Assembly: GCA_041163745.1 (NCBI GenBank)
Contig: JBEAQU010000049.1
Span: forward strand, 1-64,000
Direction of reading: 5' to 3'
Source of the DNA: UBA6168 sp041163745
GTDB lineage: Bacteria > Bacteroidota > Bacteroidia > Chitinophagales > Saprospiraceae
DNA: 64,000 nt
This document shows, piece after piece, positions 50,343-59,228 of this stretch. The translations under genes were made by a program, and so were the position numbers. The notes beneath the pieces were generated by a model. The model searched no databases. It was given only the letters and a program-made list of their open reading frames with translations, and was not told where the DNA came from. How positions within the stretch are numbered: position 1 is the first letter of the stretch; the number at the start of each line of letters is the position of its first letter.

Positions 50343-51146
50343 TCACCAACTGCCGCCGGCGCCCCCGCCGCCGAAACTACCTCCACCGAAGCCGCCGAAG
50401 CCCCCACCGCCGCCGAAGCCCCCACCGCCACCGAAGTTCCCGCCGCCGCCCCAGTGGTGACCGCCGCCGTACCACATCCATCCGCCGCCCTTGTCATACC
50501 GGCCGCCACGGTAATAACCGCCCCCGCCGCCGCCACCCCTGCGGGCAATCAGGATGACGACCACGACGAAGAAAATCAACAGTAAGACGAATTTGGGCAG
50601 GAAAGCCCCGACCCCACCTTTGCCGAGGCCGCTGTCCTCGTTGGCGAACTCCCCGTTGCCCAGGGCAATGATGAAGTCAGTCGCCTCGTCCAGCCCCGCA
50701 TAGTAATTTCCTTCCCGGAAACGTGGGGCGATGACCTGGGAGATGATCCGCCTGGCCATGGCATCGGGTAGGAAACCCTCCGCTCCGTAACCGGTCTGGA
50801 TACGAAGCGCACGGTCCGACAAGGCGATGTAAATCAGAATGCCGTTGTTCTTCCCCTGCCGGCCGATTCCCCATGCTTCCGCCAGACGGTAGGAATAGTC
50901 GAAGGGGTCGTCCCCCTCCAGGGAGTTCTCCATCACGATGGCAATCTGTGTGGAGGTGGAGTCGTCGTAAGCCGTGAGTTTCCTTTCCAATGCAAGCACC
51001 GCCTCCGCAGACAGCGTGCCGGTGAAATCGTTCACCAGCCGCGGCGGCTGCGGCGCAGGAGGCGGATCTTTGGCCAGAGCCGGAAAAGGCAGCAACAGCC
51101 CGAGGGACAGGAAAAGGAACAGACGGAGTGTCTGGAGTAGGTTCAT
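50343..51146 (-). CDS. TPM domain membrane protein with Gly-rich tail (YgcG-like)
   Basis: 267 residues. After a signal peptide (LFLFLSLGLLLPFPALA) comes the TPM domain (VNDFTGTLSAEAVLALERKLTAYDDSTSTQIAIVMENSLEG...GRQGKNNGILIYIALSDRALRIQTGYG), then a membrane helix (FVLLLIFFVVVVILIARR) and a Gly/Tyr/Trp-rich C-terminus ending GGGAGGSW. The TPM part faces the periplasm, the tail the cytoplasm. Family members are proposed to act in membrane or photosystem quality control; the function here is unknown. It is the third gene after lemA and the short TPM gene. Confidence 0.9.
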   Translation of the reverse strand: MNLLQTLRLFLFLSLGLLLPFPALAKDPPPAPQPPRLVNDFTGTLSAEAVLALERKLTAYDDSTSTQIAIVMENSLEGDDPFDYSYRLAEAWGIGRQGKNNGILIYIALSDRALRIQTGYGAEGFLPDAMARRIISQVIAPRFREGNYYAGLDEATDFIIALGNGEFANEDSGLGKGGVGAFLPKFVLLLIFFVVVVILIARRGGGGGGGYYRGGRYDKGGGWMWYGGGHHWGGGGNFGGGGGFGGGGGFGGFGGGSFGGGGAGGSW

Positions 51147-51159
51147 TAGTCGGTTGTTG

Positions 51160-51591
51160 TCATTCGCCAAAGGAAATCTCATCCGGTAATTCGTTCCGAT
51201 CCCCTTCGACAGGGGGGAAATGGGCGGCCATTTTTTCCCCTGCGAGGTCGATGCCACGGCAAATTCCCTCCGCAAACCGGCTTTGCCGGAAATGCTGCTG
51301 CATCACATCCCGTACATCCTCCCAAAAATGGGGCGGTACCAGCCGATGAAGGCCTTCATCTCCCCAGATTGCAAATACATGTTGGGCAGGCACCATGAAT
51401 ATCAACACCCCGTTGCGCTGTTCGGTACGGTCCATACCCAAGCGGTGGAAAGTTCGTCGCGCCGCTTCCGTGATATCGCCCCTGGCGCTCTTTTCCAAAT
51501 GCACACGGATTTCCCCGGCGGTCCGCCGTTCCGCTCCGCGGATGGCATCAATGATCCGCTGTTCTTCCTGTTCCGAGAAAAAGTCTACCAT
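51160..51591 (-). CDS. Stand-alone TPM domain protein
   Basis: 143 residues without signal peptide or membrane helix. TPM core: FFSEQEEQRIIDAIRGAERRTAGEIRVHLE, MDRTEQRNGVLIFMVPAQHVFAIWGDEG, and FRQSRFAEGICRGIDLAGEKM. It lies 13 nt upstream of the membrane TPM gene and downstream of lemA. The lemA - TPM - TPM order is frequent in Bacteroidota and indicates joint function. A palindromic element R1 interrupts the gap to lemA. Confidence 0.88.
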   Translation of the reverse strand: MVDFFSEQEEQRIIDAIRGAERRTAGEIRVHLEKSARGDITEAARRTFHRLGMDRTEQRNGVLIFMVPAQHVFAIWGDEGLHRLVPPHFWEDVRDVMQQHFRQSRFAEGICRGIDLAGEKMAAHFPPVEGDRNELPDEISFGE

Positions 51592-51609
51592 GTATGTCGC
51601 GCTTGAATA

Positions 51610-51768
51610 GCGTTGTTGCGATGGGTCGGCGAAGGGGGAAAAAAGAGCTATTTTTTTTCACTTGAAGGCTTTTTGAGGGAAAATAGTCCGGCTATTTGAC
51701 CGAAAAAAGGCACAAAGTGGGAAGAAAAGAGCCTTTTTGACCTTTTGCCGACCCCGTCGCAACAAGTC
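51610..51768. repeat. Long copy (159 bp) of palindromic TIR element R1
   Basis: The left half GTTGCGATGGGTCGGCGAAG...AAATAGTCCGG is almost the inverted complement of the right half; the axis is near AATAGTCCGGCTATT at about 51683-51697. Right end read inward: GACTTGTTGCGACGGGGTCG. It sits between lemA and the TPM gene (about 193-nt gap), so the transcript of the operon would contain a hairpin with arms of nearly 80 nt. The left flank TA (51608-51609) is present; the right flank is TG. Confidence 0.8.
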
Positions 51769-51784
51769 TGATGGTGAAGACCGG

Positions 51785-52369
51785 TCAAAAGTTGACGGTC
51801 GGTGCTTTGTCCGATCCTTCCGCCGCTTCGAACATACCTTTTCGATCGAAGCCGAACACCCCTGCCCAGACATTGCCGGGGAAGCGGCGGACCGCCTTGT
51901 TATAGGTGGCGACCGTCTCGTTGAACTTGTCGCGCTCCACCTTGATACGGTTTTCCGTCCCCTCCAGCTGACTCTGCAATTCCTGGAAGGAGGCGGTGGC
52001 ACGCAGTTCGGGATAATTTTCCGTCACCATAAGCAATCGGCCGATGGCGGAGGAGAGCTGCCCTTGGGCCGCCTGGAATTCCGCCAGCCTCTCAGGGGTC
52101 AGGTCCGCCGGGTCCACCCGCAGGCTGGTCGCCCGGGCCCGGGCATCCGCCACTTGCGTCAGGGTGCTTTTTTCAAAGTCCGCTACCCCCTTGACGGTAT
52201 TGACGAGGTTGGGGATGAGGTCCGCCCGGCGTTGGTAGGCACTTTCGACGTTACCCCAGGCCTGCTCGACAGCAGTTTCCTTGTCCACAAAACCGTTGTA
52301 ACTGTTACAGCCGGAAAATGCGGCCAGCAATCCGACAATGATGAGGGTAATGATTGGAATGTTTCGCAT
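51785..52369 (-). CDS. lemA: LemA family lipoprotein
   Basis: 194 residues. The lipoprotein-type signal is MRNIPIITLIIVGLLAAFSGC with Cys21; the N-terminal helix may also stay as a membrane anchor. The LemA core of long helices contains VDKETAVEQAWGNVESAYQR, RADLIPNLVNTVKGVADFEK and MVTENYPELRATASFQELQS. The usual end block is FPGNVWAGVFGFDRKGMFEA. It is the first gene of lemA - TPM - TPM on the minus strand. LemA function is not firmly known. Confidence 0.93.
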   Translation of the reverse strand: MRNIPIITLIIVGLLAAFSGCNSYNGFVDKETAVEQAWGNVESAYQRRADLIPNLVNTVKGVADFEKSTLTQVADARARATSLRVDPADLTPERLAEFQAAQGQLSSAIGRLLMVTENYPELRATASFQELQSQLEGTENRIKVERDKFNETVATYNKAVRRFPGNVWAGVFGFDRKGMFEAAEGSDKAPTVNF

Positions 52370-52532
52370 GGCTGTTGTTTTTGCTTTTGCTTGTGCCCTT
52401 TGTCAGGCTTTTCATCCAACACTAAAAGTAGACAATCGTTTCCATCCGGTGAGGCTACCTTCTGCCAACGGCCTAAAAAAAACGATGAATTCCATCGTCG
52501 CTTCCGCTTGACCGCTTCCTCGCCGCCGCCCG

Positions 52533-53369
52533 TCAGCTGCTATCCGGCATGGACGGATGGACCAACAGGGACCTTACGACCTGCGCCAGGCGCGGCTCGG
52601 CCGTCCGGACCACCGCCAGGACATCCGCCAGGGTGGTGCGTACGATCTGCCCGACAGGGTAGCTTTTGTTGGACACGACGGAGACGACGAATACCCGCAT
52701 GCCCGCATGCCGGGCGACGATCACTTCCGGTATCGTGGACATACCCACGACATCCCCTCCGATACGATGCAGGAACTCGTATTCCGCCGGCGTCTCCAGG
52801 TTGGGTCCCTGCAGGCCGACGTATACCCCCGTATGGGCACGGATACCTGCTGCCCGCGCGATGCCGGCGGCGGCGTCGAGCAGCTCCCGGTCATAGGTTT
52901 CGAGCATGTCCGGAAACCGGATTCCCAAGCGTTCGTCGTTGGGGCCGCGCAACGGATGCGCCGGATGCAGGTTGATGTGGTCCCGGATGAAGACCAGGTC
53001 TCCAGCCTCGATCTCCGGATTGGTACTGCCCGCCGCATTCGAGAGGAGGAGGGTCCTGACGCCCAAGGCCCACAACACCCGTACCGGAAAGGTGACCTGT
53101 TGCATGCTGTACCCTTCGTAATAATGCAGCCGGCCGTCCATGGCGATGACCGGCCGGCCCGACAGGCGGCCGAACAGCAGTCTGCCGGCATGGCTCTCCA
53201 CCGTGGACGTGGGAAAATGAGGGATGATGCCGTATTCGATTTCGGCTTCGGTTTCGATTTCCTGTGCCAGGCTGCCCAGGCCGGTTCCCAGGATGACGCC
53301 TGTTTCCGCCAGGAACCCTGTCTGCTCCCGAATGAACGCAGCTGCCTCCGCTATTTGCTCGTATGACAT
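52533..53369 (-). CDS. Purine-nucleoside phosphorylase (trimeric PNP type)
   Basis: 278 residues. It contains the phosphate loop VILGTGLGSLAQEI, ESHAGRLLFGRLSG, HYYEGYSMQQVTFPVR, SNAAGSTNPEIEAGDLVFI followed by DHINL, and VGMSTIPEVIVARHAGMR followed by VVSNK. These are the conserved segments of the low-molecular-mass trimeric PNP/MTAP family. It splits inosine and guanosine with phosphate in purine salvage. The Glu-Asn pair of the base site matches PNP (SVVSNKS) rather than MTAP. Stand-alone gene. Confidence 0.93.
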   Translation of the reverse strand: MSYEQIAEAAAFIREQTGFLAETGVILGTGLGSLAQEIETEAEIEYGIIPHFPTSTVESHAGRLLFGRLSGRPVIAMDGRLHYYEGYSMQQVTFPVRVLWALGVRTLLLSNAAGSTNPEIEAGDLVFIRDHINLHPAHPLRGPNDERLGIRFPDMLETYDRELLDAAAGIARAAGIRAHTGVYVGLQGPNLETPAEYEFLHRIGGDVVGMSTIPEVIVARHAGMRVFVVSVVSNKSYPVGQIVRTTLADVLAVVRTAEPRLAQVVRSLLVHPSMPDSS

Positions 53370-53459
53370 GTCGTGGATGTTGGTGTCGTTCGGATCCGCC
53401 GGCTCATTGCTGTCCGCAACGGTCGGCTCTTTCCGGCCGGCTTTGCCAGCCGGTTCCGC

Positions 53460-54236
53460 TTACAGCGGCGGTTCCGGACTCATGGCGGCCCATCCGCCGT
53501 CCACAAGCAGGGTCTGCCCGGTCAGCTGGTCAGCATCCGGTGCGACCAGGAACAACGCCGCCCGGGCCATGTCCGCCGTATTCGATACCCGACCGGTAGG
53601 CGTGATGGCCTGCCAATGGCCGGCGTAGTCGGGGTTTTCTCGTTCGGTCCGTTCCGTGAGGGTGGCGCCCGGCGCCAGGGCGTTGATGGTGATACCATAT
53701 GGGGACAGTTCCGGAACCAATCCTTTTGCCAGCATCTGCAAGCCTCCCTTGGTCATTCCGTAGGCGGCAAGATAACGGTGGGCCTGCAACCCAGTCACGG
53801 AGGACATCAGCAGGATGCGCCCACCCTGACCCTGTTCCCGCATCTGGCGGGCGGCAAACTGAGCCAGGAAAAAGGTGCCTTGCAGGTTGACGGCCAGCAG
53901 TTGCCGGAGTTGGGCAGGTTGGTAACGGAAGAAATCCCCATAGGTGGTGATGCCGGCATTGGCAATCGCTATGTCCAGGTGGTCGAAACGGTCCACCGCC
54001 GTCCGCACCAGCTGCTCCAGGACCGCCAGTTCGCCCGCATCGCCCGGACAGCTCACCGCCCGTCCCCCGGCTCTCCGGATCGCCTCCGCACACGCTCCGG
54101 CCAGGCCTTCGTCCAGGTCGTTGACGACCACGGCAGCGCCTTCCGAAGCCAAGGCCTCCGCAATGGACCGTCCGATTCCGGACCCCGCTCCCGTTATGAC
54201 CGCCGTCTTTCCCTCGAATCGTTTGCTTTTTTCCAT
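53460..54236 (-). CDS. Short-chain dehydrogenase/reductase (SDR)
   Basis: 258 residues, classical SDR: nucleotide motif TGAGSGIG (16-23), acidic NDLDEG after the second strand suggesting NAD(H) preference, NAG in IAIANAGIT, the catalytic Ser in LLMSSVTGLQ and the Tyr-x3-Lys in AAYGMTKGG. It ends LVDGGWAAM. It is close to the glucose-1-dehydrogenase/3-oxoacyl-reductase-like group; the substrate is not known. The gene lies 90 nt upstream of the PNP gene on the same strand. Confidence 0.9.
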   Translation of the reverse strand: MEKSKRFEGKTAVITGAGSGIGRSIAEALASEGAAVVVNDLDEGLAGACAEAIRRAGGRAVSCPGDAGELAVLEQLVRTAVDRFDHLDIAIANAGITTYGDFFRYQPAQLRQLLAVNLQGTFFLAQFAARQMREQGQGGRILLMSSVTGLQAHRYLAAYGMTKGGLQMLAKGLVPELSPYGITINALAPGATLTERTERENPDYAGHWQAITPTGRVSNTADMARAALFLVAPDADQLTGQTLLVDGGWAAMSPEPPL

Positions 54237-54336
54237 TTTTCAGACTCAATTCCATCGTGCCGCCCATAGGCGCCTCCGCCTCTCCTTCCGGTTCGCCTTC
54301 CCTTCCATTGATGTTCCCAAGTTACGCACTTCTCGC

Positions 54337-54344
54337 TATCTTTG
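54337..54344 (+). promoter_or_regulatory. Predicted -7 element for the MoxR gene (TATCTTTG)
   Basis: This is a full match to TAnnTTTG, 30 nt before the ATG at 54375, in the divergent gap to the SDR gene. No -33 TTTG is present at the optimal spacing. Confidence 0.45.
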
Positions 54345-54374
54345 GGCGGAATCCTCATCACAAAATCGCCATGC

Positions 54375-55388
<1,014 letters not shown>

Positions 55389-55514
55389 ACCGCCCAACGG
55401 TCATGGGAAGGCAGCCTGGCGGCCACGGATGTCGGCTGTCACCATAAGAGACGAGCGGAATCCGTCATGTGAGGCCGGCCGCACGGCATGCGGCGTCCGA
55501 TGTCGACAGGTCGG

Positions 55515-57101
55515 TCATTTCAGGCTGACCTTCGTACCCATGTTGAAGGAGAGCGTGTAGAACCTTTCCCGATTGACACCGATGCCCTCGGCGTGAAGGA
55601 AGTGTTGGTATTCCGGTTGTACGAAGAGGGTCCAACGGGGTGTGACGAACCGCTCCACGCCGAAACCAAGGTTGGCGGTCAGGTAGAAATTGTTGCGCAG
55701 CCGCCCACCGTCCACCAGGCCGTCGGGCAGGTCTTGTTCCGTCCGGATGCTGGAATTGTCCTCGAGGAGGGCCTCCTCGGCGGCCGGCGGCCCGTTGGGC
55801 GCCTTGACAGCCAGGATTTTACGGTGGTCGATTTCATAGACGGAAGAAGTGACCAGGTACCCGGAGGCACCGAAGGAGCCGTAGAATCGCCAGTTGCCAT
55901 CGTCTTTTACATGGTATTGCAGGTTGACGGGAAGCTGCAACAAATCCAGTTGCACCCCGCGGAATTCCTCCCGGATGTAATAGTTGACGGTTTCGAAAAA
56001 GAATACCGGGGTGTTGGGGATATATCGCTTGAAAGAATATCTCCCGCCGGTTTGCAATTCCCACCGCTCGTTTTTCCAAGATATGAGTATACCGCCACCA
56101 TATCCGCTGGCCAGGGTTGTGGCGGAAGGGGTCGGTACGAGGGTGTCGAAGACATCCAGCTGGTTGGATGGGGAAAATACATGGCTGATGTCGGAGGATC
56201 CGAGCAGGCTGAACCGGATCTGCCGTTTTTTCCGCCGATATTGCGGAAGGGGAGGGATGGTTTGAGCCCAGTCGGACCGGGTGGTGGCGAACCGCGGTGG
56301 GAGTACGGGCAGGTCGGTTGGGAATGCGAGGTTTCCGGAGGGGGCGGGCCGGTCTTTCGGAAGGGCGACCGGTTCGGCCGGGGGGCGGGAGATGGTTTCC
56401 CATGTTTGCCGTACAGAAAGCGGGAGCGATGCCAGCCGTTCGATCTGTCCGGGGTCTGTCTCTTGCATGTACGGGGGCGCTTCCGGGGGCGGCGGTCCGT
56501 CGGAAGGAGCTTCGGCAGGGGCCGGATCGAGGGCTGGCGCATCCGCGGCGGTTTGAGCGGTCACCGATACGAGGTCTGGCCGTTCGGAAGAAAGAATATG
56601 TTGGGCGAAATGTTCCAGGGTTTGTTTCAGGTGAGGCAGCTGCCAGGAAGGTTCGTTCCAGGGAGCGAAACGGAAGCAGGTCAGCAGCAGGAGGAGCGTG
56701 AGGACAGCCTCGGCGATACGGTACCGACGGAAACGGTACCAAAGGGAGAACTCCTCTTCTAAGCGTTTGGCCATGAGTTGCCAATGGGAGGGCTGGTAGG
56801 AAGCCATCATCCGTTGGAACCTTTCGTGCAGGAGCTGGTCGGTTTCCTGGTCGGTCGTCTGCTCGGACGCGGCAATCCGGGTTTCCAGGCCGGACCAAGT
56901 GCTTTCCGGGCCAGGAGCCACCTCCAAGCCTTGCATCCGGCGGCGTAAGTGGGCGTCCAGTTCCGACAGGTTCTCCGCAGCCGTTTCCGCATCCGCCTGG
57001 TCGAGCTGCCGGGAGAGCCGGTCCCACCGGTTCGGCTCGGGCGGGGCGTCCAGGCCGGACAGCACCCGACGGATATGATCGTCGAACTGATTATGCTCCA
57101 T
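55515..57101 (-). CDS. Candidate dual-membrane-spanning anti-sigma factor with outer-membrane barrel
   Basis: 528 residues. Residues 1-120 are cytoplasmic and hold three copies of a helical motif (HIRRVLSGLDAPPEPNRWDR at 9, HLRRRMQGLEVAPGPESTW at 51, HERFQRMMASYQPSHWQLM at 92). A single membrane helix (about 130-146) is followed by a Pro/Glu-rich linker of about 140 residues that could cross the periplasm. From about 295 a PorT-like barrel begins (IRFSLLGSSDISHVF; GYGGGILISWKNERWEL) and ends FNMGTKVSLK. It overlaps the ECF sigma gene by 11 nt. Topology matches the dual-membrane anti-sigma (Dma) proteins known in Bacteroides; this is inferred. Confidence 0.7.
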   Translation of the reverse strand: MEHNQFDDHIRRVLSGLDAPPEPNRWDRLSRQLDQADAETAAENLSELDAHLRRRMQGLEVAPGPESTWSGLETRIAASEQTTDQETDQLLHERFQRMMASYQPSHWQLMAKRLEEEFSLWYRFRRYRIAEAVLTLLLLLTCFRFAPWNEPSWQLPHLKQTLEHFAQHILSSERPDLVSVTAQTAADAPALDPAPAEAPSDGPPPPEAPPYMQETDPGQIERLASLPLSVRQTWETISRPPAEPVALPKDRPAPSGNLAFPTDLPVLPPRFATTRSDWAQTIPPLPQYRRKKRQIRFSLLGSSDISHVFSPSNQLDVFDTLVPTPSATTLASGYGGGILISWKNERWELQTGGRYSFKRYIPNTPVFFFETVNYYIREEFRGVQLDLLQLPVNLQYHVKDDGNWRFYGSFGASGYLVTSSVYEIDHRKILAVKAPNGPPAAEEALLEDNSSIRTEQDLPDGLVDGGRLRNNFYLTANLGFGVERFVTPRWTLFVQPEYQHFLHAEGIGVNRERFYTLSFNMGTKVSLK

Positions 57102-57684
57102 GGTGGTCCTGACTTGGCTTGGCGATGGGTTCCGTAAAGTTTTTCCGATGCAAGGTCTCCTGCAATTTCAAACGGGCCTTGACAAGGTTGGAGCGGGAGG
57201 TGCTTTCCGTAATTTGCAGCAGGTCCGCGATTTCTCTGTGTGAATACCCTTCGACTATGTAGAGGTTGAAAACAGCGCGGTAAGCGGGAGTCAGCTCCTG
57301 GATGGCCTGCAGGATTTCCTGTTCGGACAGCTGGCTGAGGGCATCGGCATCCAGGGAGGGCTGGTCGAGGGCGACATCGATGTCGTCGGTCCGTCGGCGC
57401 ACCACCTTCCGGTAGTGGTCGATGGCCGTATTGACCATGATCCGGCGGATCCAGGCGGAAAGGGAGGTGCCCGGTTCGTACCGGTGGAGATGTTTGAATA
57501 CCTTGATGAAGCCTTCGTGCAGGATGTCCAGGGCCTCGTCCTGGTGGCCGGCATAGCGTAGGCAGACTCCCATCATCTTGGGGTAATATTCTTCGTATAG
57601 CAATTTTTGCGCCCAACGTTCCCGTCGGATGCAGGCATTGATCATATCCGATTCCGCCGGATGACAGGTAAGTGCGATATCCAT
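57091..57684 (-). CDS. ECF-type RNA polymerase sigma factor (partner of the envelope-spanning protein)
   Basis: 197 residues. Region 2: RRERWAQKLLYEEYYPKMMG and DEALDILHEGFIKVFKHLHR; region 2-4 link: MVNTAIDHYRKVVRRRTDD; region 4: LTPAYRAVFNLYIVEGYSHR and LLQITESTSRSNLVKARLKL. The start is taken at 57684 (MDIALTCHPAESD); 57696 is possible. The 11-nt overlap with the following gene points to coupled synthesis with a regulator. Its target promoters are unknown. Between it and aroB lies a 284-nt gap with no recognisable gene. Confidence 0.9.
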   Translation of the reverse strand: MDIALTCHPAESDMINACIRRERWAQKLLYEEYYPKMMGVCLRYAGHQDEALDILHEGFIKVFKHLHRYEPGTSLSAWIRRIMVNTAIDHYRKVVRRRTDDIDVALDQPSLDADALSQLSEQEILQAIQELTPAYRAVFNLYIVEGYSHREIADLLQITESTSRSNLVKARLKLQETLHRKNFTEPIAKPSQDHHGA

Positions 57685-57968
57685 GGTTCGGAGCATACGG
57701 TTTTATTGAAGAGGGTCTGCGCTGAGCCGGTGCGTCGCAGAAGGTCCCGCCTGAGTTCCGTCGGCTTGCGGCCGGTGCCGGGTAATCCGTCTGCCATGGG
57801 CGACCGGTCGGTCTTCGGAAGAACGGCAGCCTTTCTGAGCCGCGGTTTTCCGATTTGCCGTGCCTGGCATCCGGAAGCGGCGGGACGCAGGCGGCATCAT
57901 GCAGGCTGTCTTTCGAGACTGTTCGAACGGAGAGGAAAGGTAGGCAGATTTTTTCATTCGTAAGCGTC

Positions 57969-59123
57969 CTACCGGGGTAAAAAACTGGTCAAGGGGGGGA
58001 CTTGTCCTGTCGACGTCCGTTTCCGCTGTGCGGACAGTGTCGGATGAAAGACGGAATGGTAGAAGCGGATGCTCTCGAGGATGTGCTCATCAGAACAAGT
58101 GTGGTCGAATCCGGCATCGCCGATGTCGCGAAGCAGGGAGAAGCGGATTTTTCCGGACAGGTTCTTCTTGTCTTTCCGCATGATGGCCAGCATGTCAGGA
58201 AACTGCTCTTCCGGCAGCGGCTGGTGCGAAAAGAAACGTTGGAGGAAAGCCGTGATGTCGACCAGGTCCTGATAGGACAGCCCATTGCATTTCCAGGACA
58301 GCCAGCTTTCACAGATCATACCGATGGCGATGGCCTCCCCGTGTCGCAGGGGATTTCGTTGTGGTTCGCCGGCATGGGCTGCCTGCAGCGCCATGGTTTC
58401 CGCGGCATGCCCGATGGTGTGGCCGAAATTGAGGATTTTGCGCCGGCCCGTTTCCTGTGGATCGGTTGTCACGACGTTTTGTTTGACCGTAATGGAGGGG
58501 GGCAGCAGCCGCTGCCAGTCGGCCTCCTCCAACCGGTGGATGTCCAGCAGGTCGCGCCACAGCGCCGGATCCGCGATCAGCGCGTGCTTGATGAGTTCTG
58601 CGAACCCGCTCCGCACCTCCTCCCTTGGGAGTGTGCGTAACAAGGACGGGAACAGAAAGACAACGGCTGGGTCCCGGAAGGCACCGATGATGTTCTTGAC
58701 GAAGGACAAGTCGATTCCGACTTTTCCGCCGACAGCGGAATCCGTCATGGCCAACAGGGTTGTGGGGACTTGGATGAAGTCGATTCCCCGCAGGTAAGTC
58801 GCTGCACAGAACCCGCCCAGGTCGCCGATGACGCCCCCGCCCAGGCAGAGGAGGACGCCGCGTCGGTCCATGTTGTTCCGCAGTAAGGCGTTCCACACTG
58901 TTTCGCAGGTAAGGAGCTGCTTGTGTTGTTCTCCTGCCGGAATCTCCACGATGAAACGACGGGACGGGAGGAGCGGGTCCAGCAGCGGGAGGCAATGGTG
59001 GCGGGTATGTTCGTCTACCAGCACCGCGACCTGGCTGTAATCGCGCTCCGCCAGGAACCGGGCGAGCTGTTCCGGCGGGTGGTCGATGTGGATATCGTAT
59101 TGCGGTAGTGTAAGGGTTTGCAT
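57969..59123 (-). CDS. aroB: 3-dehydroquinate synthase
   Basis: 384 residues. NAD-binding GGGVIGDLGGFCAATYLRGI is followed by QVPTTLLAMTDSAVGGKVGI and NIIGAFRDPA, and the metal/substrate block is ILNFGHTIGHAAET. All are diagnostic of AroB, the second step of the shikimate pathway. It is a solitary gene here. The start at 59123 (MQTLTLPQYDIHID) agrees with the family; the frame upstream to 59237 runs into a repeat-rich region and is rejected. The length is near the usual 350-380. Confidence 0.96.
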   Translation of the reverse strand: MQTLTLPQYDIHIDHPPEQLARFLAERDYSQVAVLVDEHTRHHCLPLLDPLLPSRRFIVEIPAGEQHKQLLTCETVWNALLRNNMDRRGVLLCLGGGVIGDLGGFCAATYLRGIDFIQVPTTLLAMTDSAVGGKVGIDLSFVKNIIGAFRDPAVVFLFPSLLRTLPREEVRSGFAELIKHALIADPALWRDLLDIHRLEEADWQRLLPPSITVKQNVVTTDPQETGRRKILNFGHTIGHAAETMALQAAHAGEPQRNPLRHGEAIAIGMICESWLSWKCNGLSYQDLVDITAFLQRFFSHQPLPEEQFPDMLAIMRKDKKNLSGKIRFSLLRDIGDAGFDHTCSDEHILESIRFYHSVFHPTLSAQRKRTSTGQVPPLTSFLPR

Positions 59124-59228
59124 GTCTGGTTGCCGACAGGGTCCAGCCCGGCGGCCTTGCCGTCCGGGCGTTCCAATACCTGTGTCGTTAAGTAAAGTTC
59201 GTTTTTTTTTGACAAAGATGGGAAGGGC

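Noticed and set aside
50343..50545. Tandem Gly-codon repeats resembling a minisatellite
   Set aside because: They encode the normal Gly-rich tail of a YgcG-like TPM protein, so they are coding low complexity rather than a separate repeat element.
57697..57968. Possible small gene between aroB and the sigma factor
   Set aside because: The short open frames here (for example 84 residues on the minus strand) are Arg/Ser/Pro-rich with no promoter, motif or conserved look.
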